Source of the DNA: Enoplolaimus lenunculus | Lineage: Eukaryota > Nematoda > Enoplea > Enoplida > Thoracostomopsidae | Length of the DNA: 64,000 bases | Reading direction: 5' to 3' | Assembly: GCA_030248215.1 (NCBI GenBank) | Contig: JASANG010002067.1 | Coordinates: forward strand, 430,631-494,630 | Part shown: positions 13,901 through 25,920 of the stretch, one piece after another | Layout: each line of letters begins with the position of its first letter | How positions within the stretch are numbered: position 1 is the stretch's first letter | Position numbers and translations under genes: made by a program | The notes under the pieces: model-generated | Told to the model about the DNA's origin: nothing | What the model saw: the letters and a program-made list of their open reading frames with translations, nothing else | The model's database searches: none

Positions 13901-16900
13901 TTGATAATACATTTGCAGTGAAATCAGCTTTTGTCAACTCGAAATTGTTTTTGTTGCGGACTGATTGCAATTTACTTCACACTAATACGCAAAAATTCGT
14001 TTTCCAGTGTCTTTGCAACATAGTAACAAAAAACCAATAATTCCAATGACATTTCCTCTGAAACATACTGGTAGAGTACCAAACCCTTCGTTTTTTTCTG
14101 AATATTGAACTAAACAATTATGATAACCAACCTCTTCATCTAAGCGGGCGACCCAAAACGTTAAATTCGAATACTGATGCAATGACAGGCTGTCAACCAG
14201 TTTTTGAATATCGGACAAAATTTCTGTCACCACCGCGGCAGAATACTGACAAGTGTCCAACGATTTCAGCTGAAGGGTCACTTGTTCTTCAATTTGAATT
14301 AATTCTTCTACCTGAAGTATACTTCCTGAGTTACCGACTCTGGATTCAATTAGAATTAAAGCCACAACCTCTATTGAATAACTACACGCTAAACGTCCGT
14401 AAAAAATATGCACCAATGCGTGATATAAGTACCTTTTCTTGGAAATTTGTCACAGTATCAGCGATTTTTTGCACATATGGATCCAATTTGTACGACTCCC
14501 AAACCAAGCTCATTCCCTGAAAAATGTTATAATAATGCACTATTAAATTGGCATTTCATGCACTAACTAATGCAAGATCCTACATCAAATGAAGAATTAT
14601 ACTGTGACGGTCCGAGCCAATCACCTTCACTATTTGCTTGTAAAGAATATTGCGTATTTATATCAGTTTAATACACTCGCTCATGTAAAGCTGAAGGCGG
14701 ACCGCTTATCTGCGACACTGCAACAATTAAGCTTAAGCTTTGAACAAATTTTTTGCTTAAGCTTAGGCTTAGGCCTAAGCTTATTTATAGGCTTATACTT
14801 ACACTGAGGCACAGACTTAGGCTTAGAAAGGAATATGCTTATACTACTGTTACGACCCTCATCTATACATGGTCCAATACACCGAACCATATGTAGTACG
14901 TAAAGTGATCTCGAATTATACTAATAGTTCATCAACTAATCCACTTATTGGTTATAATATTGTGATCAACGGTTAAAACGCCAAATCTCAACATTCACTA
15001 AGAAAAACGTTTCGAAAACCTTACCTCAGAAATAATAGACTGAATATCGCGTTTCATTCCAGCAACCAACAGGATAATATCACCTTTTTCGCCAACTTTT
15101 CCGTTAATCATATCATACGTACGAACCGTTTCAACCAATGAAATTGCATTGGGATACAACTGATTTGCTTGGTGAGCTTTGTTCACAATCGGTAACGGAA
15201 CGCGAAAGCCAAGGTTTTTCAAATTTCGTACCTACAAAGCTATCAACAGTTTTTTCTCAAGAACGCTAGCTGTCAGAAAACAACGCTAAAATATGCACAC
15301 ATTGCGCATAGTGAGCTTTAAACCAAATCGCGCAAGACAAAGCATTGGAAAAGCATGCAAAACATGAAAATTACCTCTTTGGCTAATGTAATAATCTCAG
15401 GTGAAAAATTCACTCGAAGTTTCAGCAAAGGTTTGCCGTCAGGTCGCTTTCGCACGCTGTCAATTACAAATATTCGACCAGAAACACCTAAGTTTCGCGC
15501 TTGAACCTAAAAGAAAAACGTTAAAGCAAAACATGTAGCAGCACATAGACTTCGTCAAAATAGTAGCTACGTATGCGATTTATTATGACACTGAAGCAGG
15601 CAACTTATTAAGCTCCAAAGAATCAACAAAGCAAAGCAAATATAGTAATAATTAGCAGACAAGCAACATCCATTGCAAATCCGTGTAGTAGCACACTTTT
15701 TCAATTAAACTTACTCTCGAAACCCAATCATCAAATATCAATTGAGTGTTCAATTTCGTTCGAAAACTATCACCGTCTGCCTTAAGTTTCTGTCCTTCAA
15801 TGTGTGACGCCCAATCTTTGCCAAGTACGTCCTCTACACGTTGCAAATACTGTCCAAGTTGATGTTCAATCTGTAAAACATATTTTAATAAAAAGGTTCT
15901 AAAATCCACTGGTCTAACCAAATGGGGTGGGACCACGCCATCATAGACAAGACTTTCCAAGTAACTTTTGGTCTTCCCTCAGATTAATGTTTTCTTTCCC
16001 TTTTTTCCAAAGAAGGTATCATAATAATTATAACCCCAATGCAATATTTACTTTAGAAAGCGTGTATAATGAGCTGAAGACTTAAAATATAACAGAATTT
16101 GCATCATACATACTGGACGGCATATATCGATCTGAATTAAGTTATATCATGTCGGAAGTATTGTACGCCACCGAACTAGTTCATACAATGCGTCTACTTA
16201 CTTGTTTTGCCCATATGATTTGACCAGAAACAGGCGGTATATCGCGACTTTGGCTCATGCTGCTGGCTTTGCTTTGATTAAATTGTACCTACAATAACAA
16301 ACACATTTTAGGGTTGTATCAATTCAACATTACACAAAAATTTTTGTTCAGTAATAATCCTTTGTTATAAAAAATATAACATATTCAGTGATTAGTGATC
16401 CTACGACAGCGTCACTTTTCTCATGCTCAAGCTGGCTTGAGACCTTTTCCAATGGTTGCTCACTGAATTGATGTTCAAACTTTCATGCACATTTGAAAAC
16501 CAAAAATTTCTGCTTTACAAACCTTAAACTGTTCATGCAGCGCTTCGATGCCTTCTTTAACACGTTGAATTAGTTGTGTTTGATACTCGCGAATTGCACC
16601 TCGTATATGCGGCCGCACAAACAATGCGTTGAAACGTGAAAATATTCGAAACATTTCGTTGGCATTTTTCGCTTTACCCAATTGATCACGCAATCGCGCT
16701 GTGATTCTAGCTTCCACACGATCAATTCTTTCTTCATATCTAAATCAATTACTTTCAGTATTCCATTTATTTTTTCGAGACACAAGATCAATCCAGTTTC
16801 GCTACATCCTCAAAGGCTTAACTTTAATCTACATTTTTGCAAAAATAGTTAAATACGCTAAATCATCCTGCGACATGACGAAACTCGGTTTTAATGTGCC

Positions 16901-19900
16901 TTACATCAATGTTGATTTCGGTTTCTCAAACAGAGTTCCACAGGAAAAAGTAAATCAAACTTGCAATTTTTGACATAAAACACGAACCTTTGAAAATTTT
17001 TTCAATAGGACACTTATATATCTATCTATCTATATACAGCTACAACACGTCATTACGCGTTTTCGACTCTATAGCAGTTGATCTTATATACTTAGTTATA
17101 AATAGACGATTCTGCATATTTGTGTACACATTGTTATATCTGAAGATTTTTAGTAGCATTGCGACATTTTTGCGGAAAATATGTTGACGTCGGTTAATAG
17201 TATTGCAACCACGTTGACGAGTTTATTATATTACAAGTCTTGCTGGCGTATTGCAGCCAAAATAATAATACAAACAAACCGTCGCAAAGCCGCTTCCCAT
17301 GCATCGTTTCCTTCTTTTGACAAATCCAAACAGTCAACTTCCTTGACGTTGTCATACGCAATGTTCACTTCCTAAATCACAAACATAAAGAAGTTACTAT
17401 GGTAAGCAGAAGGTACGGAAAAATAAGCGACAGATATTCAGTCACAGTAAATCTACACAATGAAATGGGTTACGGAACGCCTAACCATAAAATCTATTTA
17501 CTTTAGACAATGTCTAATTAAAATAGCATACTTAGCTAGCTAAATAGTAAACGTGTTTATAGCAACCACTCTATATTGTCATATTGTCCCTGACCTCAAT
17601 TGCATTCGCATCTGCAGCATCAAGCGTCCACTGCACATCAGTTATTCCTGCTGCGCCATGCTCGGCTTCGTCTGGTGTAGTTGCTGTGGCACCCGTTGGC
17701 CGTACTACCGCAGTAGGGCGCAATACGCGCACAATCACTGTTCGTAACTGCTCGTGTTGTCGACGATACCTAAATAGACAAACAAAATTCAAAACCATAG
17801 CTGGAGTTTCCAGCACCTCAACATCATTAGTTATGATCTGAACGAAACTAATGACGCAGGAATCAATTGAAATAACATAACTCTTTAACTTGCTGTATTT
17901 GTTGAAACAACAAACAGCACTAATGCATCACAGCAGTGTTTACAATTTACTATACACAGACCAGATGAATGTAAACAATCGCAATACATTAATCAAGAAA
18001 CAGTTTTGACATTTTACTTGTACTATATTTTCGAATAAAACCATGCTTAACTTATTATATGAAAACACAGTTCAGTAACATCCTCTGGTCCTGATCCAAC
18101 TTACTTTTGCATTTGCTCGAGTCGTGCTTGCAATTTTTTGTGCGCTGCGTTAATGCGGCAAACCATTTTCAATTGTTCGTCACGTTTTTTCTTAATCAAA
18201 TCACGCAGTAAACCAATTAGTTTTTCGTTTTCGTCGTCCCACGTTGAAAACACTTCTGAACAGCCATCGGTAATTCGTTCAAACTCATCGTACGGCATAT
18301 GCATCAGCCGTTGCGAACTCAAAACCTAAAAAGCAATCGAATGGGTTGAGTGGCGCTCCAACTCCAATTTGTAACACACGTTGCGCACATATGAAAATGA
18401 ACTTAATTAGGATTAATACGACCGTCAGTGCAAAAATTAATGAAAACATTAATTGGTGATCAACTCTGCATATAAAGCTCATTAACTTTGCTTGCGTTGT
18501 GCAATTTTATTTACTTGCTTACTTCCACACCCCCATACCTAAGCTAAAGCGTAAACCAAAACCTAGGTCATCCATGTCATAATGTAGTACGTATGATAAT
18601 CACTTTGAGGAAACCTGAGGCTTTGTTAATACAGTTATAGTGTTGAATGGAGTAAACAAGTACCCAATAGACCAACCAAATCCCGAGACTTGCCAAGACC
18701 GAGTCTGAGACCGCCCATCCCTGCTTATTACCACATCCATGTGAAGGACTTCACAACCACAACCATAAAACTCAACAAGACACTCAAGGTGTAACCTCAA
18801 ACTCTGTAATAAAGCCTTCCGCAAGTATTAGCTAGTTTTTCTAGGTATTTTTAACGAATAACAAAGTAAAATTGTTACTCTTAGTGAAAATTGCACTTTT
18901 GTTTCACGCGTCAAGGCAAATTTTGCTTCAACCGGTTACACGCAACAAAATATTTTTCTTACATTAATTAAAATACACAATTGTTTAACTATACACCTCG
19001 AAAAGCTACGGAACTACCTTTAACAGCTGTGTTTGCAAATCACGAGAAATAGCTTCAACCAGTCGCAAGGCTCGAGTAATCGGATATCGTGTATTGCGTA
19101 TTTTTCGCATATGCGTAAATATTGCTGCCAGCGCTGCACGAATCCGATCTAATTCAGTTGCAGCCAGCAAATCGTTCAACGGAAAATCTTTCATCAACGG
19201 GTTGTAGTCATGGACAGTGTCCAGAGCTTGTTTTAATCCTAAAAGATATAAATAACTGTGTGCATTGAAAACTGTATATAATAATATTACTGTTTGTACA
19301 TGATAGAATTTGTTTCTGAGTTGTTTTAAATTGATTTTTCTTTAAGGGTGTTATTATATTGAATAGCGGTTTTAACAGTCCAGCTAAATCACTAGATGTT
19401 CATACATGTGACTTGTTGTAAGCATCATAAATTCTAAATTCAATTCTACAAAGCGCATACAGACCTCAGATCAAAAATTAATACATGAAAACGAATATTT
19501 CGAAATCAAAGTTTAATACAAAAAGTAAATATACCAACCTGTATCCGTGTCAAACCCAACGGTAGCAATAAACCGCTTGCCATGTTTTAAAGCCTCTAGC
19601 GTTAACGTCACTTCTGGCGACTCCCGTTTTTCTTGTATGCGATGCAAAGCTCGTTCTAGTTGGAGCCAAAACGATATTTCTTGCAACGCTGTTCCCGACG
19701 CTGGGTCTCGATTCAGTTTGGTAACCTAAAATTGACGCAACAAGATCTCTTTCTCAAAACCATCAAACAATAAGCTATGACACTAAAAAGCTAAGAGTAT
19801 GAACACAAATTAGCTCCCGTGAACGTCGTTTTACTTCGAACCGAATAATCGTTGTATGCAAAGCATAAAACCATAAACAGCACAGATATAAAGTACTAAA

Positions 19901-22900
19901 CTAAACACTTAGTCTATGATTGAAGATAGACTGTTAATTCCTTTTATGCCTAATTCCGCTCCATATAAAGTAGTTTGCATCACTATGTTAAGACCCAATT
20001 ATAAAAACGAATTTTATAGCTGTTTATAAAACGAATTTTTATAGCTGTTAGACTAGCACGTTGGCTAATTGAAAAAAGCTTGCTACGACAAAATTGCCAT
20101 ACTCACTTTCTGAATTTCACGAATCCAACGATTGACTCCGTTTTGCAAAGAATTCAAAAATGACGAATCTTCCACTTTATCACCGAGGTCAGCCACCTTG
20201 GCGCGTCGACCTTCCTCCGTTGCTTTCTTGATTACAGCTTGAATTGCTGGATGCGCAGGCAAAGAAATGTCTGGAATTTCGATGTTTTGTTGCAAATGTA
20301 GCAACCCCATTTCAAGTTCGGCGAGTTTCTTTTCAACTGATCCGGTCATTTTGTCGCCTTCGCTAAAATAAAAATAGAGCCGCTAGTTTAAATAGCAATA
20401 ATTCGCAACCGTTAGCATAAAATCTTTCAATGTTTATATACGTAATCCACTGTCTCAATTATAATTCCGGAACCCAATATTACCAAATCTATAAAAAAGC
20501 TATAGCAGGTATCATTTTATGATTTCAATAACCCATTATCATAAATTTGTATTATGTTATGTTGAACTAATTACAAAAACACTCATTCGGAAATAACAAT
20601 TTTTCAAAAACAAAATTTAAAATATTCAAAAGATTATAAATAATTTTACACAAAACAGTGAAAATTGCGGTTCCTAAATCGTTGGATGCAGGAACAGCAA
20701 CACGTATTGAAGATTTGCTGAATTCCAACCAGAACATGAATTCCGATTGAACCCTGGGAGTGCGATATCTGATCGTACACACAACACTAACCGATCTGCT
20801 TTTCCAGTTTCTTTAACATAAGATTTGAAATACGGCGCAACGGCTGCGCTGATATAACAGTGCAGCGTCTCGTAAGGCGAACCATCTCCAAGGCATAAAA
20901 CGCGGACTTGATGTGCCACTGGTTTTTCTGCTTCAATGCTTGTGCCTCGTTTAATAATGACCAGGCTGAAACACGAAACAATTACAACTTTAATGATTTA
21001 TCTCAAATAAAAACTTAACTCTTTTATTCGATTACAAAAGAATACAGTTATTCTTGTTTCGAAATATACAGCGAATACAGGGTTTAATTAATAGGAACGC
21101 GAACAGTCACTGAATCTTTAGCGCTAATATATACCTTGCCATTTTCGGGCTTGAGAAATGAACCTCTGTTGACACTTGATACGTAATAGTTTCAGGTTCC
21201 GTTTCACTTTCAGTTGCGGAAACTTCCCCATCGTCTTCTAAAAATTTAATATATCACTAACTTTTAAACAAATGATGTAAATTTAAGCACAACAGGACAT
21301 GGTGTCAAAAACTACTAAAATTAATTGGTACATACGTAATTAAACTATTCAAAACCCATAGAGGAAGTTCCCGTAAGGTTTCGAAAAATTTTAGTGTACT
21401 GCAGATTTTTTAGCGACTTGTCTTTGGTCAGCAAGTTCCTCACATTTTCAATTATTATCTGATTTACGTTTTCCAGAACTGGAAAAAATAGCTGATAAAA
21501 ACCAAAACCGAGCTGTTAAACAACTTATTTTATTATAGTCAATAAGCAGTACTTGGGGGATTGAATGTCTGCAATCTCTGTTCCGGTTCCAGCTTGTGGT
21601 GAGAAGCAGTTTCTGTTGGAAACCTGATATCTAGTTACAATTTGTTTTTCAGCTGGTTTTAGTTATATCACCCCTTAGTATACTTCTACTGAATTAAATA
21701 AAACCTATTTCAATTTCACAATGAATAGATATATAAATCAGTTTGCTTCAAATATGCGCATACGGTTTGGGCAAACAAAAGGACAGGTGTTTCAGCTATT
21801 AAATCAACAAGTCAGAAGTACGTAATACGTAAATAATTGAGCAGTTCATTTATAAATGGTATGCGTATAACATATTATGATCCTGCTGGAAGGCAATAGT
21901 CTTCAAATCGAAATAAAGGCAATAGTTGGACACACCTAGCTAAAGTAAGGGTGGCGCATAAGTTTCAGCTAAGACGCTCAACTGGGAAAGTTAAGAAATT
22001 GTGAAACTGAGAAATTGAGAGACATGGGTGATGGGAGACTAGAACACTAAAATGAATAACTATTTTTACAATTTAAACATGCCGTTTAAAATCCATAAAA
22101 TTAACATTTTAGTTCTTATCTGTGTTTCTGTTATTTAATTAAATATATCAAAACGCAAGCACAGAAATAAAATTGAGCTTATGCTTATACTTCTTAAACC
22201 TCGGTTTAGGCATAGGCTTAGAGTAGGGCTTGGCTTAAACTTATGTTAAGGCGTGGGATTAAGATTAGGTAGGTTTAGACTACAGATGTCCCGGGGCCAG
22301 CATTTTGCCCTTGGCTGAAGCCAGGATTTTGACCGCGGCCGGGGCCAGCAAAACACTAAACTTCAAATTTTATGTACCTTTTCCGTAAACATATACCTGG
22401 GAGCACAGCACCGTTTTATCATGTCGCGTTACGCGACATTTTCTTGATACTCCAATCTTGTGAATGTCTGTTTTATGTAATGTGCCTCCGAAATAGAACG
22501 CTTGATGCGCTTAGGCTAAACACTAAAAATTCAAAATGTTTTTCTGGTACTGTCCACAGTACCGTATACCCCCGACACCCTCTGGCCCCGGTGCCGGTAC
22601 GAAACCTATTGCACTACTTTTAAGTAATTATAATAGGTATATAGTTTTACCGATAATTTCAAATTCACCCACCGAACGCAATATTCATAGCCAGGAAACA
22701 AACTCAGGGAACCTGTAGCCAACTACCCAAGACAACAAAAATTATTCGATAGGCAGGCATGGAACTTAGAACAACAAAGAGATCATCTCACAAAACTAAA
22801 ACAACAAGCGCAAACACAGATTACTGTACGGAGCTACTGAAGATATTTATGATCAGCTTAAAATTGCAGGCTTAACTGGTTTATACTAACGCTTAGGCTT

Positions 22901-24789
22901 ATAATACTTCAGAAAAGTGAACAAAAGCCCAATTCCCAAAACTAACTGATTCATTAAGTTTTATTTTACGGTTTCAAATTCAGACAAACCCGTTCGCCCG
23001 TGTTAATCAAAGGGGTCTTTTCACTAAAGCCTAAGCCTAATTTCTGAGTTTCTAAGTCCTGTCTCCCTCTCACCCGTGAGCAGGCATCTGTAATTAGCAT
23101 GGACCAACCCGTTACAAACTGATTTAGGTTTCAATGTCAAAATTTGACTTTTTGCATTAAAGCATCACTTAAGTCCAAAGTTAAATTATTAAAAACGGCT
23201 GTTCACTTCAAATGCGTTTACGGGTTGCCACTCGAAAAAGTGTGCTTTGGTTGACGATCTTTCAGCTGACAAAAATACAATAACGCTGAGAAAATCGCTG
23301 CACCAAAAGGTCACGTAAGATGCAATATATAGGCGGCTAAGTATATTGTTAGCTTCAATACCAAGAGCAAATCGATTGGATCTAGAACTCAGAATTAAAG
23401 TCAGAAGTCAGAGTCGGCCAATCTCATATCGAACACCTACCGAGAGAGCTTGGATCGATCGCTGGTACGTACGATTTTAAAAAATTTAAAAATGAGCAAT
23501 CAACTGCGTTAAGCTGGCTTATGCTAGACTAATACGCACTTAGACATAGGTATACCTTCATACTAGTGCTTAGGTTTAGGTGTTTAGGATTAAGCTTAGA
23601 AAACCAGAAGATTGGGAATAGGAGAGTAAAAAACTATGTAGGTGACCAGGAAACTGATAGACTAGAAAACACAAAGGCAGCAAATCTGTGATACTGGGAG
23701 ATTTTGGTAGCTATGAGACTGGGAAACTGAAAGACTTGCAAACTATGAAACGGGGAATTTGGGGAGACAGATGGAAACCGAGAGACTGCGGAATTCCCAG
23801 TTAAAAACTATAAGTTTGGCGTTGAGAGACTTGGAATGAGGAAAATTTGTTACTGGCAGGCCATTATTGTTAACATGTGCCAAATTTAGCAATATGAATC
23901 ATCGAACGTCGTATCAAAATTGATATCAATGGTTCCAAAAAACTAAAATATATGCAACAAAATGTAAAGTAACGAAATAAAAATTAATTTACGTACCGCG
24001 TGCGGTTGTTAACCGTTCCAACAGAAGAACTGGCGTTTGAGCCTCCGCAATAAAACGCCGAATTGCATCTGCTGTTTTGGCGTCTCGCAGAGCAGCGTCC
24101 AGCGATGATTGACCTTGCTGTATTTGGCTACTGCTACCTCCTGGTGTTGAACTAGCGCTTTGCTGATCCTCTAACAAAGTACAAGCTACTTTGCGAATAT
24201 ACGCCGCCACAAGCGTCCAATCGGCGAGTTCCACTGCTGCAGAAGCGGCAGGAGACCCTCCATCTCCTGCACTGCCTGCACCTCCAACTCCAAGTCCTGG
24301 ACTACCGCCATGGTGTATTCCGGAGCTGAGACTTGCCGCCCCTAAAATTCAAAATAAACGTCTTTCACACTAAGAGCAATCTAAACACGCTAATGGTTGA
24401 ACATATCTACCAAATTGCTATTTTACAGCATTTCTAACGAATACTATCCTATATATAATATATATCTTATAAATCTATGTAATATATATTTTTATAACTA
24501 CTGGAAAAAATTACCTGGTTGTATTTAAAAATTTGATATTATTTAGATAGGTATTATATTCCTTACATAATTGTACAAGCATTGTGAACATATAAAATTT
24601 TGTTGATGTATAAAATAATACAAAATTAACAGAATACCAAAACTGAGCTGATAAGAAACCGGATATAAAAATAATGTCTCTGTGGTATACGTACGTATAC
24701 AAACACTTACAAACCAGTCTAAACATATTATATATATATATATATATAAATGCTAACCTACCGGCACTTTCGCTTCCACTGTCTGACAT
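4193..24789 (-). CDS. DYNC1H1: cytoplasmic dynein-1 heavy chain, tail and linker part (36 exons; motor outside window)
   Basis: Thirty-six exons on the minus strand join with GT-AG boundaries and consistent phases into 1849 codons, starting [10 protein letters not shown] at 24789. The product is colinear with animal DYNC1H1. Landmarks are [67 protein letters not shown] [19 protein letters not shown] and [17 protein letters not shown]. The protein is the motor subunit of the minus-end-directed microtubule motor. The part present covers the DHC_N1 tail, which dimerises and binds the intermediate and light-intermediate chains, and most of the DHC_N2 linker. It ends at [11 protein letters not shown] with a GTGAGT donor, roughly 60 residues before AAA1. 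No AAA+ Walker motifs occur in the remaining 4.2 kb. Exons are listed in the grouped entries that follow. I am sure of the family; the fate of the 3' half is open. Confidence 0.96.
4436..4632 (-). pseudogene. tandem-duplicated, decaying copy of DYNC1H1 exon 36 in intron 35
   Basis: A roughly 197-bp unit containing exon 36 and its upstream intron is repeated just 5' of the working exon. The copy keeps the acceptor (AAAG before GCGCAAATAATT) and about 35 well-matched codons, including [20 protein letters not shown]. It then diverges: a two-base insertion relative to exon 36 shifts the frame, and the conserved ending [11 protein letters not shown] with its donor is gone. Exon 35 joins exon 36 in phase without it, so it is either a dead exon or a rarely used alternative. 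Confidence 0.8.
5141..6403 (-). other. DYNC1H1 intron 33, nothing recognised
   Basis: This is a 1.26-kb intron. I see no coding sequence, RNA gene or clear repeat boundary in it. Confidence 0.6.
8045..12682 (-). CDS. DYNC1H1: DYNC1H1 exons 21-28 (distal tail to linker, residues 1097-1439)
   Basis: The exons are 12579-12682, 12245-12428, 11655-11774, 11386-11526, 10590-10688, 10182-10337, 9790-9903 and 8045-8155. Conserved blocks are [54 protein letters not shown] and [10 protein letters not shown]. For exon 23 I chose the acceptor CTTAAG rather than GCAG six bases further in, because it keeps the conserved Ser-Arg of the SKSR motif. A 411-bp hAT MITE lies in intron 24, and intron 27 (8156-9789) is 1.6 kb without recognisable content. 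Confidence 0.92.
8156..9789 (-). other. DYNC1H1 intron 27, nothing recognised
   Basis: This is a 1.63-kb intron. The short open frames inside it have no recognisable similarity, and no inverted-repeat ends were found. Confidence 0.6.
10934..11344. mobile_element. hAT-type MITE, 411 bp (intron 24 of DYNC1H1)
   Basis: The ends are CAGGGTGCAACCGG and its inverse complement. The flanking 8-mers ctagcaat and ttagcaat match at 7 of 8 positions. The interior is AT-rich with subterminal CCGGAA and GGAACCGG blocks. There is no coding capacity. It is the same family as 29779-30139 and 42013-42410. Confidence 0.85.
12820..15870 (-). CDS. DYNC1H1: DYNC1H1 exons 13-20 (tail, residues 703-1096)
   Basis: The exons are 15715-15870, 15375-15506, 15025-15231, 14433-14516, 14132-14311, 13667-13807, 13276-13422 and 12820-12954. 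All have phase-0 ends. Conserved blocks include [59 protein letters not shown] and KPGGEPKIQ. They continue the helical-bundle tail that binds the intermediate and light-intermediate chains. In intron 18 a 28-bp sequence is tandemly duplicated (about 13439-13494). Confidence 0.93.
14750..14830. repeat. (CTTAGG)n-like simple repeat
   Basis: This is a degenerate run of CTTAGG, CTTAAG and CTTATA hexamers in intron 15 of the dynein gene. Similar tracts lie at about 22185-22260, 23010-23035, 23560-23600, 27611-27681, 38186-38210 and 39910-39945. Confidence 0.6.
16202..19725 (-). CDS. DYNC1H1: DYNC1H1 exons 6-12 (tail, residues 303-702)
   Basis: The exons are 19539-19725, 19018-19238, 18105-18325, 17595-17769, 17280-17371, 16523-16739 and 16202-16288. 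They encode the DHC_N1 dimerisation and subunit-binding tail. Conserved blocks include [57 protein letters not shown] and [12 protein letters not shown]. The segment after RVLRPTAVV (exon 9) is a variable Ala/Thr/Gly linker, where human dynein also has a non-conserved insert. All junction phases agree. Confidence 0.93.
20107..24789 (-). CDS. DYNC1H1: DYNC1H1 exons 1-5 (N-terminal tail, residues 1-302)
   Basis: The exons are 24762-24789, 23997-24341, 21135-21237, 20792-20965 and 20107-20362. Exon 1 codes only nine residues plus one base and its donor is GTAGGT. Exon 2 holds a low-complexity Gly/Ser/Ala stretch absent from vertebrate orthologues, followed by the conserved helix beginning [14 protein letters not shown]. 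Exon 4 ends in the conserved [11 protein letters not shown]. Exon 5 carries the near-invariant block around [16 protein letters not shown], and ends NRWIREIQK. The 2.76-kb intron after exon 2 (21238-23996) is the largest in the gene within the window. Confidence 0.93.
21238..23996 (-). other. DYNC1H1 intron 2, simple repeats
   Basis: This 2.76-kb intron holds CTTAGG-type tracts (about 22185-22260 and 23560-23600) and long degenerate runs of GAGACTGG/GAAACTGA (about 21985-22050 and 23590-23840). It also holds a short GC-rich patch (about 22285-22350). No coding sequence is recognised. Confidence 0.55.
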
Positions 24790-25640
24790 ACAATTCGTGA
24801 ATGGTTTAAAAAGTTTTTCAACAAGTTAAACCCCAATGTGTATATTAATCAATATTTATGTAACACGTATATGTATATTAATCCATCTTTATGTAACGTG
24901 TATATATCCCACGGTACAACCGGATACCAAAAAATCCGGAACCGAATAATTAATTCAAGTCACATACTAAACGGCATTCCAATATCAGAATGTACGCAGC
25001 TAGCAATTGTTCCTTCCGTTGAAAAAAGCATCCAAAGTGTTTACGTGACTAATGCATTTATAACACTTCAATAACGACCCATTCCACTATTCTTTTATAT
25101 AACATATATGAAAAATTCATGCTAACAATTCCACTTATGTAGTATTCATATATCCTGCGCTGCTCAAACACTTCAAACAGTGCTCCAATTTAGATGCTAT
25201 ATGTGGTTAATATCCGGCTTCTATTCCAGTAAATTAATGCTATCAGGTGTTTATTTATTTACACATACACTTCTGCAGCGGCGAAGGACCTGGAATGCAC
25301 TATACCCTACGTAGCTATATCTGGTACAACTTATTGCGAATAATTTATTTTTTCTCAAAACACCCTCGGTACAATCCAAATTCAGAACTATACTGTTGTT
25401 TTTGCTCCTGGGTAAACCTATAACCCATAATCTATTAAACGATGTCTTAAATGTTTTAAACGCGAAAATGCAACTATTTGTGCTTGGTCACAATAAATCT
25501 TTTCAAAATAAAATTTAGGGTAACCTAAGCAGTCATTCTGTTTTTCAAATCGCTGTATAACCAAGTAGCGGCTCTCCAGAATCGTTCGCTCTCAGTGATG
25601 GTAAGCGAAATGCGCAAGTACGTCGGGCCAAAGCTGCGAT
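24790..25640. other. upstream flank of DYNC1H1 with short tandem and CCGGATA repeats
   Basis: A 33-bp unit, TATATTAATCAATATTTATG plus 13 bases, occurs twice in tandem at about 24836-24901. At 24914-24950 and 25188-25235 lie pieces of the CCGGATA mosaic. The dynein promoter should be here, but no clear TATA or initiator can be singled out. Confidence 0.5.
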
Positions 25641-25659
25641 TTAAGACAAAATTTTGTAA

Positions 25660-25775
25660 TAGCTTATCGATTTGTCACCTCTTTGGTCTCGGTTTGAAAA
25701 CCACTGAGACTGAAAAAAGCGAGACCGAGACCAGCCAAATTCCGAGACTTGCCGAGACCGCCCATCTCTGCAATG
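25660..25775. repeat. GAGACCGAGAC-type dispersed repeat
   Basis: The block around CCGAGACTTGCCGAGAC followed by GCCCATCTCTG recurs in diverged form at about 18670-18722 and 44740-44797. The shared end, read on the minus strand as CAGAGATGGG, resembles a hAT terminus, but the other end of each copy is not clear. Confidence 0.4.
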
Positions 25776-25849
25776 CACATTGTTCAGTATGCTTGCCGGC
25801 AGCATACAGTCGACACTCGGCATATAGTCCACGATACAAACAGTTGGAG

Positions 25850-25920
25850 GCGGGCTACATGACGCTGTGGTAACAGCGTCTGCCTCACACGCAGAAGGTC
25901 GCCAATTCGAAACCACCCGC
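25850..25920 (+). repeat. tRNA-Val(CAC)-like sequence (SINE head or tRNA pseudogene)
   Basis: GCGGG at the 5' end pairs with CCCGC at the 3' end. The anticodon arm is perfect (TCTGC, loop CTCACAC, GCAGA), giving anticodon CAC, and an A-box-like GCTGTGGTAAC is present. The T arm (around GCCAATTCGAAACC) does not form a stem, so it is probably not a working tRNA. Confidence 0.55.
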
